NCBI GenBank assembly: GCA_905182985.1
Contig: CAJJDN010000040.1
Location: 530,317 to 594,316, forward strand
DNA: 64,000 nt
From: Paramecium sonneborni
Taxonomy: Eukaryota; Ciliophora; Oligohymenophorea; Peniculida; Parameciidae
Direction of reading: 5' to 3'
The position numbers and the translations under genes are program-made. Under the pieces are notes generated by a model. That model was not told the DNA's origin. It ran no database searches and worked only from the letters and a program-made list of their open reading frames with translations. This document shows, piece by piece, positions 1-12,258 of the stretch. Numbering within the stretch: position 1 is the first letter of the stretch; each line of letters begins with the position of its first letter.

Positions 1-853
1 GTATCCATTTCTTTTAAAATTTATTAATAAGTATCTTCAAGCTTTTTTTAAAATTAATCTTCATTTTATAATTCACTTTCATATTTATCTAATTTTTCTT
101 CCCACATCTTTGAAAATTTCTCTTCTACTTCTGTTAAATCTGATTATTTTTATTCAACATTTTTAGTTGCTTAATCCCATCCTTCTTCTAAAGTCGAAAT
201 TCTTTCCAATGCTGATTATTCTACTTTCTCACCCTTTTATGTAATCAATTCATTTCCTATTAATTTTAGATTCCCACTCTAAATATCTTTCATAAATCTT
301 AAAAATTTTGATTATTAAAATCTTGGATCAGGATCCTTTTCTAATGCTTAAACTAAATCATCAGCAAATCTTTATGATTTTTCACTTTATACTTATAAAT
401 CTTCAGCATTTTCATAAGCTTCTTAAAATAAATATTCTTAAGCCATTTAATCTGCTTAATATTAGATTTCTGCTTATTACCATTAAAAATCCATCATCAT
501 CTATTACTACATCATTGCCTATTCATATTTTCTTTGCTCTTCTATAAACATCTTTTCCATCAATTATCTTTATTCTATATTTGCCTAATCATATTATTTA
601 GCCATAACATCCCATTATTGATTCATACTCTCAAATAATTTTTAACGCTCTTGTAATTTCTATTAAACCATTGGATCTTATTGAACATTTATCTATTATT
701 GTATTTATCTAACATTCTTAATTTAACTATATACTATTATTATGTTTATCCGAATAACATTCTATCCATAAATTACTTAAATGGATTTTAACTCATCTAT
801 TAAGTTCCATCAGCATTACAAGCACCACCTGTATAAATATTTCTAAATGCCAT
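1..853 (-). CDS. PEX5: Peroxisomal targeting signal receptor PEX5, N-terminal part
   Basis: PEX5 is the cytosolic receptor that carries PTS1 proteins to the peroxisome. The gene reads leftward from ATG at 853-851 and runs off the window, so the TPR domain is missing. A 26-nt intron at 709-734 (GTATAT...TTAG) restores the frame. The N-terminus has the single conserved cysteine (GGACNADG, about residue 12) that is ubiquitinated for receptor recycling in this family. It is followed by a Gln/Met-rich segment with spaced tryptophans (QQWDVMAKQY, FQWQQAE, EEGWDQA, KMWEEKL) like the WxxxF/Y PEX14-binding motifs. A segment reading FQQSKFLRFMKDIQSGNLKL matches the conserved pre-TPR region. The start codon lies 10 bp from that of the divergent gene at 864. 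Confidence 0.82.
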
Positions 854-863
854 TATTAATTAA

Positions 864-3286
864 ATGTTAAATAATTTATTTGAGTCATTATGTGTTACAA
901 GTGCTTTCGAAATTAGGTCCAATCTGTATTTATGTTCACCTCCATTTATTTATATCAATGATTAAAAATACGAATTCAATGCTAAAACCATTTACTTATT
1001 ATAGGATAACGTAATAGTCATTTTTACCATTGATAATTGCATCAAATTTGTTAATTAAGACTTAGAATTACTATCTTCTTATACACTTCCATAAATACCA
1101 TTAGCTATCTACCCTTACAAAGATTTCATTGTACTTGATTATCAATATGAATATCAAATTTGTAAAATAGATGAGATTGATAATTTAATCAAGAAAAATA
1201 AAATTGTCAGTTTTGCACCAAATCCAACCAATCAATTAACTTATGTGATTAAATAAAAATTAATGGAATGTAATGTTGTTTACTCTCATAAATTTATGGA
1301 TATTGAAATGGGAGTTGAATAAATTTATTCCATTTCCAAAACATAACCTCTCTTTCTCTATCAAAGTATAGTTTTTCCATAATTAACAATTATTGATTTA
1401 AATAAATGCGAAGAATTATACCACATTGAATTTGGATCATAGATTGAATAGATATTTTTATATCAAAATAGTTTTTTATTGTAAAGCGAAAATAAATTGT
1501 ATTAGATTTAAAATCAAGAAGTTATTGAATTTAACTTAAATTTTCAATTTAGAGTTAGTTGTGTAGTAGAATTCAATAATTAAACATTTTTCGGTTCCAT
1601 TAATGATAATTCAATTCTTGTTAAAGACAATTAGATTATTAAAGAGTTTTATAATTTGGGTCAAATAGTTGATATTCATCCTTGCAATTAAATTTGTTTC
1701 ATTGCTAGTTATAATAAGAAATATCCTGTTAGTTTATTTAGAAAAGGAATCAATGAAAATGTTTTAGAAAGATATAAATTAACTAATGAAATGAGACCAA
1801 GAAAGATTTTTTTCATAAATTCCTCATTGATTATGTTAACCTTCTCTACATCATCTGAAATTTATACTATTCCTTAATTTATTATTGCTGATATTAAAGT
1901 AATTAAAAATTAGAAAACATTATTAATTCATCAACTTTCCAGTATGGTTTTAGTATAAATTACTGTAAATAAAATAATTTATTTGTAATCATTTGAAAAT
2001 GTTATTTATTAAGAAGAATTTATTGAAAAAATAAAAGATTGTAGGATAGATTTAGCTAATAATGCTTTATATCTTTACTTTTCCAATAATGAATTAAGAT
2101 TATACACAATTAATAATTCCAATATTAGTTTTTAATCTTCATAAATCATTAATCATTTAAGTGCATTCTAAATTATTAATAAGAAACTCCATTATAGTGT
2201 TTGGTTTTAATTTGAATTAAATAATTTTAATGATAAATAAAATTATGTAATCAATAACATTAGTAGTACTATTGTGTCTATTGAATAAACTTAGAATTTC
2301 ATTTTATTAGGTCTTGTTGATGGTAATTTGGTTTCTTTGGTTTCTGATACATATAGATTTCACAAAATATTTTAAATTAGTAATACTCATCCTATAAAAT
2401 TGATGAAATTTAATAATAGAGTAATAATCTTTTCGCATCATATTTACATGATTGATAATCAACTCTAATAGATTATAGTCAATTGGGATCACTTGTATGA
2501 TATAAGCTTTTAAAATGATAAACTTATAGGTATAGTTTAAAATGAGATTTAAATTGTTACTTTGAGTTAAGGATCAAGTTCATAATGTAGAGAATTAAAA
2601 TTTATTAAAAATTTAGAAATTAAGAGTTTGAGATTTTTTAAAGATCATTTAATTGTTTTAACAACTTAAAATTTATTATTAAGTTATTTTGATGATTAAT
2701 TAAAAACCTAATCTCAATAAAAGTTTTAAATAGAAAAAATGGAATAATATAATAATATTTATTTAGTAGGATTCACAGAATCTTAATAAGGAAAAATAAA
2801 TATATTAAATGAATAATTATAATTGGTTTATAATTATACTTTTTCTGAACCAATATATGATTTAAAATTATCTTAAAAAATTATATACTTTGCAACAGAA
2901 ACTGCTATTCATACAAATGATGGATAATTTGTACATAATTTCAATATTCCAATAAAAGGATTTGATATAAAAGATAAATATTTTTTAATATATGAGAATT
3001 TTAAAGTATAAGTTTAATATATTACATTAAGGGAGCCCATCTATTTTATTATGATGAAAAAATGATAGCTTTAGGAAGTTTGAATTATCCATGTTAATAT
3101 GCTTCATTTTATTATGAAGACATTATTTGTTTCTCAGAGAATGATGTAAAAATAGCAAAATTGAATTTGCTTACCTTTACAATAAGTGAATAAATGGAAA
3201 TAGCAGTATCTAATCCTATTGAAGTTACATGTGTAAAGGATAAATATTATGGGACTCTATATGGTGTATTAGGATATTATGAATGA
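864..3286 (+). CDS. Possible CPSF160/DDB1/SF3B3-type beta-propeller protein (799 codons)
   Basis: A single long frame with one 26-nt intron at 3006-3031 (GTATAA...TTAAG) and TGA at 3284-3286. The protein is rich in short hydrophobic beta-like stretches. Features recalling the multi-propeller family of CPSF160, SF3B3 and DDB1 are LGLVDGNLVSLV about two thirds along and, near the end, a segment like the family's C-terminal 'F.SE...IA...L.I..L' block (YEDIICFSENDVKIAKL). At about 798 residues it is clearly shorter than these 1,100-1,400-residue proteins. I see no DNA- or RNA-binding motif that decides between them. The family assignment is inference; that it is a real gene is well supported by the open frame. 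An unrelated WD-like scaffold is an alternative. Confidence 0.5.
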
Positions 3287-3335
3287 AATATAACCATATT
3301 GTTTTTATTTTAGATTCAATATATTAATTTAAATT

Positions 3336-5918
3336 ATGAATTAGGAGGACACTCTTAATACAAATCAAATTCAATTTAATTAACTTCTTTTGGATGCTCA
3401 TAGTCAATTTTAATTAAGAGATATGAATTAAGCCATAAAACTATATGAAGAAGCTTTAAATTGTTAAGAAGCAGGGAGAGGTAAAACAAAAACAAAATAA
3501 TAGATATTGATAGAATGGCTATAATTCTAGCTAATTTGGGAATTATTTATTTTCATAATTGCGATTATAAATAAGCAACAGAAAAGCTACTTTAAGCTTT
3601 TACTATGTTAGACAGAAAAAATGATTTCAAATGTGCTTTGCTTATTAAAATTTTAGTAATTATAGATTAAATATCAATTTAGGGAAATTTAGCTATCATC
3701 AAATTGATAACAACTGAATTTTAAGAGTGTAAAGATTATAATGATTAAGCAATTCAATTAATTCTTTCAGCGTAAAATTTTTATTCATTTTTAGTTAACC
3801 TCCTTTTTAATATTAGCTATATAAAGAATTAATGTACATTTATTATAGGTTTTAATCATTTGAAGCTATGGGAGATGGCAATTTTGAAAATCTAGAATAA
3901 AAGTGTACTGAAATTTATTTATATAATTTTTATAGATGATGGATAAAGTTTAGCTTGTTTTTATTCCTCAATGGGATTAAATCGTGAGTTGTGTGGAGAT
4001 ATGGCCCTTGCTTTTAAATATCATTAAAAAGCATTAAAATTATGGTATGAACAAAAAGAAAATGGTTTTATTGTTATTACATTAAGGAGAATTTTAACTA
4101 TTGCATAAAATGAAAGAATGGATTGCAAAGATTATGTTTTATAATTGTAAAAATGTATGCAATCACCTGAATTAAGAGGAATAAGTCCTGAAATATTATT
4201 TAAAGATTGTGAAAAAAAATTATAATGTGCAAGAGAAGTATATATTTAGATAATCTAAATTTTTAGATAACAACATCCCTTTAAAAATTAGAACAATAAT
4301 TAAATTATTAAAAAAACCAATAATTATTATCATAGCCTTTAACACTTAAATAACAAGATGAATTTTGGAAACTTGCTTTAAAATTAAGACTCAAAAGAGC
4401 AATATAATATTGTTATCATCAAATGTCATAATAAGAAGTAGAAAATGCTGCTTTATTATCGTAATCGATTGCCTAATTAGAACATTCTTTAAAACTTTTA
4501 GATTAATAATAGCCCTATGAAAATTACTTATAAAATTTACCATTTACAAAAGAGTCTGTAAATATAATTAAATCACAATTGTTAAAATTTAATCGAATTT
4601 GTTTGAAAATATAATTATAACCCTTCTTAAATTATCTTTATTATTTAAAACAAGAAAATGATCAAGTTTAATAAACTTATTAATAGCCACTATTTAATTC
4701 CAAAATTTAAACTAATTAACCATTTAATTAATAAATTCAAAATTCACAATATTTAATATAATAATAGCCATAGTCTTAATCTAACAGATAAAAATAAGTT
4801 GATTCTATGAATTCATAATATAATTCATAACAAAGTTAGGTAAATCATGATTATTAAAATTAATTGAATATTTAATCTTATCATTCAACAAATGATTAAT
4901 AAAATCACATAGTAAGAGGATAAAATCCTACTCAATTTTAAAATAATTAATATTAACAATATACTAATCCTTTACAAAGTAATTCTTCTCAAAATAATTA
5001 AATTGAATAGAATAATTTTTAATAATAAAAATAATAAACAATTTATACAAATAATTATGAATAACATCCTTTTAAGAATAGTGGTTAATTTGGGTCATAA
5101 AATATGGGTTATCAAGGAAATAATTAGCCAAAAGCTTCAACTTAATAATAATAGCAATAATATTCATAATAATAATTATATTAATAACAATAATAGTAAT
5201 AGTAATAATAACAATAACCATCATCATAATAAGCAAATCTAAAATTTTCAAAATCTTAATCAAATTCATCTTAAATAAAATAGGGATAGAATATGACTGT
5301 TTCTATAACAAAATCCCAAAAATTAAAGAATGTTAGTCTTCTTAATGCTGCCTTTAGAACAGTAATGTTAGGTGATTAATTAACAAAGTGTAATAAGTCT
5401 TCAAATGGAAGAATTGAAAGATTTTTTATTTTAGCAAATGATGGTACATTTAGATGGGCTTAAAATAGTAAACAAATTAATGATCCAAAATCTGTAAATT
5501 CTTATTTAGTTTCTGATATTAGAGGCTTATTTTATGGTAAGGTAACAGATGTACTTAGAAAATCTTACAATGATAAATTAGAACCTTGGCTTTGCTTTTC
5601 TTTGATTATGAAAACTAGATCTATGGATTTTTATGTATAACCTTTATAAGTATGAATATTTATTAATTACACTAGATTAATGCATGGGTTTTTGCTATGT
5701 CTGAAGAAATCAAAAGAAGAAATTCTTCAGCTTTTGTTATTACTCCTGGAAAAATGTTATGGAGAAAAATAAAAATTATACTCCATTATTATTTTGTAGA
5801 TAGAAAGAAAGAAAAGGAAAAAGGAGGAAATAAAAAAAAAAAACAACCTTCAAATACTTTTGTGCATTTATTGGCATTGTATTCTAGAAATCAATACAAA
5901 TTACCTTAAATATAATGA
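3336..5918 (+). CDS. TPR - polyglutamine - PH domain protein
   Basis: Six introns (3481-3503, 3656-3682, 3794-3816, 3905-3935, 4238-4266, 5650-5675; 23-31 nt) give exactly 808 codons. The N-terminal 250 residues contain TPR-like helices (QAIKLYEEALNCQEAG, then ILANLGIIYFHNCDYKQATE). The middle, from about residue 290, is very Gln/Asn-rich, with runs of TAA/TAG/CAA codons near 5130-5230. The last 190 residues look like a PH domain: LLNAAFRTVMLGDQL, a basic loop, FYVQPL, and the closing tryptophan helix INAWVFAMSEEIKRR. A membrane phosphoinositide-linked scaffold is plausible. The third intron starts GTTAAC rather than GTA, so that boundary is less certain. The domain order was not recognised as a named family. 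Confidence 0.7.
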
Positions 5919-5961
5919 TTAATTAATTATATATTTTATTAATTTATTTTATAAATTAAAA

Positions 5962-6207
5962 ATGGTTTTAAGAAAAATACCAGGAAAAGGATTTATGAAC
6001 AAAATTGGATCTTTTGGATTAGTTGTTTGTTCTGGATTAATTCATATAGGAGAAACTTAAATAGAAAAAATTAAAAAAATTGATTTGAAACATATACAAG
6101 AATAAATTTATTAAGTGACACCATTTAGAAAAACTGATCTATCAATCAATTAAAAAGCTGCTATTTACTCAGAGTATTTGAAATAAAAAAATAAATTAAG
6201 CAAATGA
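5962..6207 (+). CDS. Small protein with one hydrophobic segment (81 aa)
   Basis: An intronless frame, ATG at 5962 and TGA at 6205-6207. Residues 12-28 (MNKIGSFGLVVCSGLIH) form one hydrophobic stretch preceded by basic residues, and the C-terminal half is Lys/Gln-rich. It resembles a short single-pass membrane or mitochondrial protein, but I do not recognise the family. It sits 43 bp after the TPR-PH gene on the same strand and 62 bp before the end of the convergent membrane gene. Compact spacing and an uninterrupted frame under the ciliate code support a real gene; function is unknown. Confidence 0.55.
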
Positions 6208-6269
6208 TAAAGAAATAAATAAATGTTTTAAAATGTATAATTAATTTTAATTTAAGTTAAAAACTATTA

Positions 6270-7263
6270 TCATTTTATTATAGTTAATCCTTTAAAATAG
6301 GATTGACCACTCAAATCTTCAGCCTCTAATTATGAATTATCATGTAATTCTTTTTTACTCTTTGTTTAAAATATAGCTAAAGTTATAATTATTGGCACAA
6401 AATAAGTCAATAATTTTACAATAGCATGTACTAGAGCATTTAATGCATCTGAAAAGTTTTCTCCTTCATCTCCAAAATGACCAATTATTCTACAATCATC
6501 GGATATCATATATAAAAAATTAACTATCAATAATATTATTGATCCAATTAAGCTTATGTAACACAATATTCTTGAAATTTTTAAATAATAAATACTTTAA
6601 CTAAAATAGATGTAATTTTTAGCGTTTGGTTTACTATTCATCTATAAGAAGACTCTATAAATTTTATTGGAACTTTTTGTGCAATTTTTATACAACAAAT
6701 AAAAATATTATCTAAGTAAACAAGCTTACAGATCTGAAAACTGTGAATGAAATTTCTAATCTAATTTTAAATACTTAAACTTACATTTACACATCTTTTC
6801 TTTGGAATTTGCTTCTACAATTGATAAGATAAAAGTGATGATATCTAGGATGATAAGAATAATAAAGATTAGTCTAATTATATTTAGGTTTTTTCTTTAA
6901 GATGATGCTGCAACTAATTTTTTTCCAAAATAGAAAATTAAACATCCTTAGTAAAATTAGAAAAATAATTCTTCAAGAAAATAATATGTACTATGAATTC
7001 TTTTTAGATTGAATATAAAGTAAACTAATATAATATATAATATCATACAAATAAGCGAAAACATAATTAGTGTTAATATTTTAGAAGAGTTACTGTTTAA
7101 TATTCTGCATCGTTTTCTCAAAATGAAGTAAATAACAATTCCGAGGCAAATTAAACATATAATTTCTAAGCTCCAAGCTCTAAATTAATTAATAAGTTTT
7201 CTGATATTACAAATAACACTCAAGAAATAAAAAATCGTTAAAACATTCAATTGCTGCTTTCAT
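6270..7263 (-). CDS. Multi-pass membrane protein, unknown family (312 aa)
   Basis: The gene reads leftward from ATG at 7263. Introns at 7180-7210 (31 nt) and 6761-6784 (24 nt) give exactly 313 codons including the stop. About six or seven hydrophobic segments are visible: a signal-like start, IICLICLGIVIYFIL, ILTLIMFSLICMILYIILV, IIRLIFIILIILDIITFILS, CYISLIGSIILLIVNFLYM and LLTYFVPIIITLAIF. Between the last two lies an acidic loop (GDEGENFSDAL) with two cysteines nearby. The layout resembles a seven-helix receptor-like protein, but no family motif such as DRY or NPxxY is seen, so no function is assigned. Confidence 0.65.
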
Positions 7264-7511
7264 AGTTGAAAATTCTTTGTAAATTATCCTTGATTAAAAC
7301 AATATATATTTTTTTTTATATATAAACATAAATTATTATGATATTAGTAATTCATTCCATAAATTAGATGCAATAGAGATCTCTAATTTAGCAGATTAAA
7401 TAAAATGTTTTTTTTATGGATTAAAGGTGATTTAGAATATTTATTAATGATGAGGAGAGTTCATTATTTTTAGATTTTCTATACCTTAATAAAGTTGATA
7501 AAATTATATTT

Positions 7512-8234
7512 ATGAAAAAAAATATATTGTTATTTGGATTAGCATTTGCAGGAGGATTGACATATGAAAGATATTATCCATATATAAAAGCTCTTATTAA
7601 TATTAACAATCAGAAAAATGATGATCACAGTTTTAAATCAATGTTGGAAGAAGGAAACTATATACAACCAAAAGTTATTGACATTATGCATTCATCTCCA
7701 GATAAGCATTTCTTGCATAATTTTATAGCACAACATAATGAAGCTTTGAATGTGTTTAAAATATACTATCCAGACAAATTAGAATAAAAAATATATAGCG
7801 ATAATCTTGAATCTGAAGATAAAATTCATTTGCATTTTGTGTTTAATGCTGCAGATCATCTCTAAGGACATAGCTCTATTGTTCATGGAGGATTATTAGC
7901 AACATTAATTGATAATGCTTTTGGTTAATTAAGTTACTTGGCAAGTGGTTAAATTCCAACAGCAACAGCAAACTTAAATATAAATTACAGAAAACCTGTC
8001 AAAACTAATCAAGATTATATGATAACAGCTGAAATTGATAAAATAGAAGGCAGAAAGGTTTACCTTAAGGCAACTATCTATGATCAAGATAAAACTGTTT
8101 GTACCGAAGCTTCAGGACTATTTTTAACTGTTCAATGGGGAGGTCAAATGTGGAAAAGAGCATTAGATAAAATTAAAGAAAGTACATAAATAGATGACAA
8201 GTCAATTTAAATAAACAAATAAAAAAATGAATGA
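7512..8234 (+). CDS. Hotdog-fold acyl-CoA thioesterase-like protein
   Basis: An intronless 241-codon frame. Residues 5-30 form a hydrophobic, weakly basic leader that could be a membrane anchor or organelle targeting signal. The C-terminal 130 residues match the PaaI/THEM4-type hotdog domain: HFVFNAADHLQGHSSIVHGG with the conserved HGG turn, then GLLATLIDNAFGQLSY on the core helix, and NINYRKPV on the substrate strand. Such enzymes hydrolyse acyl-CoA thioesters, often at mitochondria or peroxisomes. ATG 7512 was chosen because the 250 bp upstream contain TGA stops in all useful frames and no further domain sequence. Substrate cannot be told from the sequence. Confidence 0.78.
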
Positions 8235-8348
8235 TAAATAGTTTATAATAAAATTAATAAAATTTAGTTATTCGTCATGTTATGTTATGATATGGATAAC
8301 GTTCATATAAGAATAAAAAAAGGTTAAAAAAATTTAATAATATAAAAA

Positions 8349-9713
8349 ATGAATATTTAATAATTGATTGAATTGTTTACTCAGAGATACAATGGACTTC
8401 AGCCTTAATTTTTAGTAAAGGCTCCTGGAAGAGTTAATGTAATCTTATCATTAAAGTTAGTTAATAGGAGAGCATATTGATTATATGGGATATGGAGTAT
8501 TACCATTTGCATTAGAACAATCTTGTTTTATGCTATTTGCTACAGATGGAAATGATATACAGATTTAGCATGCTGATGATTAATAGTTTAAGTAAACAAG
8601 TCTTTCAGTGAATCCCAAAGAAGAATACAAAGAAATTCAAAATTATGTTAAATATGTATTAGCTGGATACAAAGCAGGAATATAATATGGTAATGCAAAT
8701 TAAGGAATAAAAATATTGATAAGTGGTAATTTGCCATTTTCTTCAGGATTATCATCTTCATCATCTTTAGTAGTGGCATCTTCATTAATGAGTTTATAAG
8801 TTAGTGGAAAAACTTAATAAGATATTGATAGACATTAGTTTGTTAATTAGATAATCAAATTTGAAAGAGAAGCTGGCACAGCATGTGGAGGAATGGATTA
8901 AACTATATCTGTTTTTGGTTAAGAAGGATCTGCATTATATATTGAATTTGATCCATTAAAATTAACTTAAGTTAATTTACCAAAAGGATATTCATTTATT
9001 ATTGCAAATTCATTGACTGAATCAACTAAACTTGAAACACTTGGAAAACATTATAATAAAAGGGTGGTGGAATGTAGAATTGGAATTAAATTAATAGAAT
9101 TAGCATTAAATCTTGGAACTAATTATAGAACTTTAAAATAATTATAAGATCATTTGTAATTATCACTTGAATCTATGGAAGAACTTTGCAGATTTATTCC
9201 AAAAGGAGATCTAGATTTTGAATAATTACAATATTTAAATCTACCAGTTCTCTTAAGTGATATTCCATACTTTGAATTAGTTTTAAATTAAAATTAAAAT
9301 GTAAATCCATACAATAGATTAATTCATGTTGTTAAAGAAGCTTAAAGAGTCATTAAATTTAAAAATATTTGTGATTCTAAAATGTCAGATGATATTAAAG
9401 CAATTTTATTAGGTTAGTTGATGAATCAAAGTTAAAAATCTTGTAAAGAATTATATGAATGCTCATCAGATAACATAGATAAACTAACAACTCTATGTAT
9501 TAAAAATGGAGCTTTGGGCAGTAGATTAACTGGAGCAGGATGGGGAGGATGCACAGTTAGTTTGGTCAAAGAATAAGAAGCTAAAAATTTCAAAAATAAA
9601 GTAAATTAAATTATATATAGTAGATCATAGAGTTCTTTTATAATCACATTGAAAACTAAGATCATATTTTTTCAACATAACCCTCTCAAGGCGCTTCCAT
9701 CATAAAACTATGA
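8349..9713 (+). CDS. GALK2: N-acetylgalactosamine kinase / galactokinase (GHMP family)
   Basis: A GHMP sugar kinase of 440 residues. Introns of 22 nt (8439-8460) and 20 nt (9601-9620) restore the full frame. The galactokinase signature reads [19 protein letters not shown] across the first intron. The GHMP phosphate loop is [17 protein letters not shown], and the third motif is [16 protein letters not shown]. Near mid-length CGGMDQTISVFGQEGSALYI and the extreme C-terminus ([14 protein letters not shown]) resemble GALK2 rather than GALK1. GALK2-type enzymes phosphorylate GalNAc, and galactose at high concentration, on the anomeric hydroxyl. The second intron is required to reach the conserved C-terminal strand. 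All three catalytic motifs are intact. Confidence 0.9.
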
Positions 9714-9771
9714 TTTTATTTATTCAAAAGAAGATATATATATTATTCGGTTTTAATTTTGTATATGAAAC

Positions 9772-11043
9772 TCAATTAGAAAGCAATTTTCTCTTAAGTT
9801 GTCCTAATTTTGATGAGATTAGATCAACGGCAACTGCTACTACTCTCTTTTATTTAATTCTATTTAATTAGTTTATAAATAGATACCTATTAGCAGTATC
9901 TGTTTCATATTCATTATTTTTAAGTCTACAATCTGTTTCTCTGTTATCTAATTCCTTAGTTTTAGTGACAATTTTTTGGTCAACTTCGAACTTTTCATTA
10001 GCTGCTTGTTAAATTCTTGTTGACAAAGATTCAACTAGTCCTAATCTGATAACTATGATAATTTATACCTTCCATATAAGTTCTATCTTAACTAGCTTAG
10101 ACTAATTAGTCTGAGAGTAATGTTTTAAGTATATCAAAATTTCCTGATCTTAGAGATTCTGCTTGATCTTCTCTTATTCTTTCAGATTAAATATAATTTT
10201 CTATTTATTTCAAAATTGATAAGACCTTTCTTGTTAATACTTCTGCTTATGATGGTTCATCTTATGCTTTAGTAGCTAAACGACTCATCATTTCAATCAT
10301 AGCTCTATAACCTTCTAAATGAATCTAATATTTAAATTTCTATTTACATGATGTTTTAATTTATTAACTTTAGCAGCTACTTAAGTGAATGATGTAAATT
10401 GCACTCCTTCATCATCTACATCATTCATTTCTGTTTAATCATATTTAAAACTGTAAGTCTCTTATAAAAATGAAGGCTCTGGTTTTTCAAATCTTTTTCG
10501 ATTCTTTACAAGTACATCTAAATAGCTATTAAAATATCCTTTAACTTAATTAACTCCAAAAAGTGCTTATTCCAAATTATCCAAAATTACTTAATAGGTT
10601 ATTGTCTCTGTCTCTCTTTTATGTGATTAATAATTAAATTCTGTCTTTAGATCATTAATTTCATTATTTTTTCTTTCAAGACTAGCAACTGCTGATACTT
10701 TTTAAGGATTCAAACTATCTAATTCACTTTTTAATGTTAATGAATTCACAGTATTTTAATTTATTTAATCTTTCAATGTATTTATGTCAATATCACAATT
10801 TTATTTAATTCTAGTAATTCTTTAATCATCCCTTTCTTATTCATTCTCTAGAGTTGTTTCCAAACCTTATATCATATTAATTAGGTTAGAAACTACTGGA
10901 TCACCTGTTTACAATTCCATTAGAATTGTTTGTAATATCGTTTGACCAAAATTAGAGTTCTATAATTCTTCAACTTATTGATCAAAATCAGCAGCCATGC
11001 TCCCGATAATTAAAAGGATTGGTAGTACTATAGAAAACTTCAT
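9772..11043 (-). CDS. Trichocyst matrix protein
   Basis: The precursor starts with a signal peptide (MKFSIVLPILLIIGSMAADF) followed by heptad-rich helices with almost no cysteine or proline, typical of Paramecium trichocyst matrix proteins, which crystallise in secretory vesicles and expand on Ca2+-triggered discharge. Introns at 10325-10347, 10041-10068 and 9860-9886 (23, 28, 27 nt) give 398 codons. Family features are the N-terminal 'NSNFGQTILQTILMELQ' block, the middle KVNKLKHH region and a C-terminal basic helix (SSKLGQLKRKLLSN). The 27-nt intron is a multiple of three without TGA, so retention would keep the frame. It lies head-to-tail with another matrix protein gene. Confidence 0.83.
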
Positions 11044-11109
11044 TATGAATAATAAATATTATTAGAAATCCGTTTTTATTGCTTTTATATTGCGTCAATT
11101 ATATTTGAT

Positions 11110-12258
11110 TCAGAATCTAAGGCGTTAAATGTAGCTTTTGGTTTCCATATCAAATCTGGTTTCAAAGATATCGATGCATTCAACAATAATAGCTAATTAA
11201 GCATTTCTTTTTTATAATTAATTAAATTACCTTTATTCAGTTTGTAATCTATGAGCCTTTTCTGTATCATTACAAGTTTAATCCCAATCTGCCTATTCTG
11301 TAGATTTATTAAAAATAATCTAAAATTTATATAATTTTATTTACAGAATCTTGAATAGCAATATCATTTTTGATTTCTAATATTTTTTGTCCAATTCTTT
11401 CATTAGCAGCATTTAAATCAGCGACACTACCAGATAATCGTCTATTAGCTAAAAGTAATCTTTCTTTTTATGTTAAAAAGTCTAATTCTCTAGCATCATC
11501 TGCTTTCATTTCTTCTTTTTAAACTTAGAAAATGCTATCAACAAGTGTATCAATTATTTTAACAACTTTTTAAGCAGCATTTTCTTGAGTATTTTCTTCT
11601 TATAAAACAGACAAAAGAACTTCAACCATACTATGAAATCCTTTCTTATTTGGATAATATTTTAAGAAATTTTGATGATGATTTTTTAATTCAACAAAAT
11701 TATTTTTTTTCAAAGCTCCAATACCTTAAGATAAGATTTTTTTAGCTTCTTAAAGTGCAGAAACTAAACCTACTAATTCATCTCTTCTTTGTTCAAATTC
11801 TTGCTAATTAAATTTTATAATTAATTTACTCTTTAAACATTTCTCGCTTCCTATAATACACTAATTCTATCTAAATTTCTTTATTCTTCTCCTTATTTAT
11901 CAAATAATTGTTGTTTCTTATCATTTTATTCTTATTAAAGTAATGGTAATCTTTCTTCTGATGTTGCTTTACGTTCTTTAGCAATAGTTAAAACAGCTGT
12001 TGCAGCACTTGAAGCATCTTAACATGTTTTTAATTATCCATTAATTTCATCATCTTCAACTCTTTATTCATTGTTAAGATCATCTTTCATTTATTTTAGA
12101 AGATGAACAACTGTATCTGCTGTATGTTCTTAAGATAATTAGACTTAAAGAGTTTAGATGATTGTTTTTCCAAAATCACTATTTCTTAATTAAGCAAAAA
12201 AGCTTTCATCTCTTGCAAATGTAGTTCCAATCAAAAAAACCAATAAAATGATCTTCAT
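11110..12258 (-). CDS. Trichocyst matrix protein (second gene)
   Basis: The signal peptide MKIILLVFLIGTTFA precedes a 350-residue alpha-helical matrix protein similar in plan to the gene at 9772-11043 (shared N-terminal 'NSDFGKTIIQTLQ' block, helical repeats rich in Glu/Gln/Lys). Introns at 11804-11829 and 11320-11344 (26 and 25 nt) give 366 codons. A third possible 24-nt intron near the 3' end is a multiple of three and may simply be coding. The protein would be sorted to dense-core trichocysts and proteolytically processed. Its first half is repeated exactly at 12926-13464 beyond an N. Confidence 0.82.

Noticed and set aside
5003..5269. Short ATG-initiated frames on both strands across the Asn/Gln-rich stretch
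   Set aside because: They are shadows of the polyQ region of the TPR-PH gene and exist only if TAA/TAG are taken as stops.
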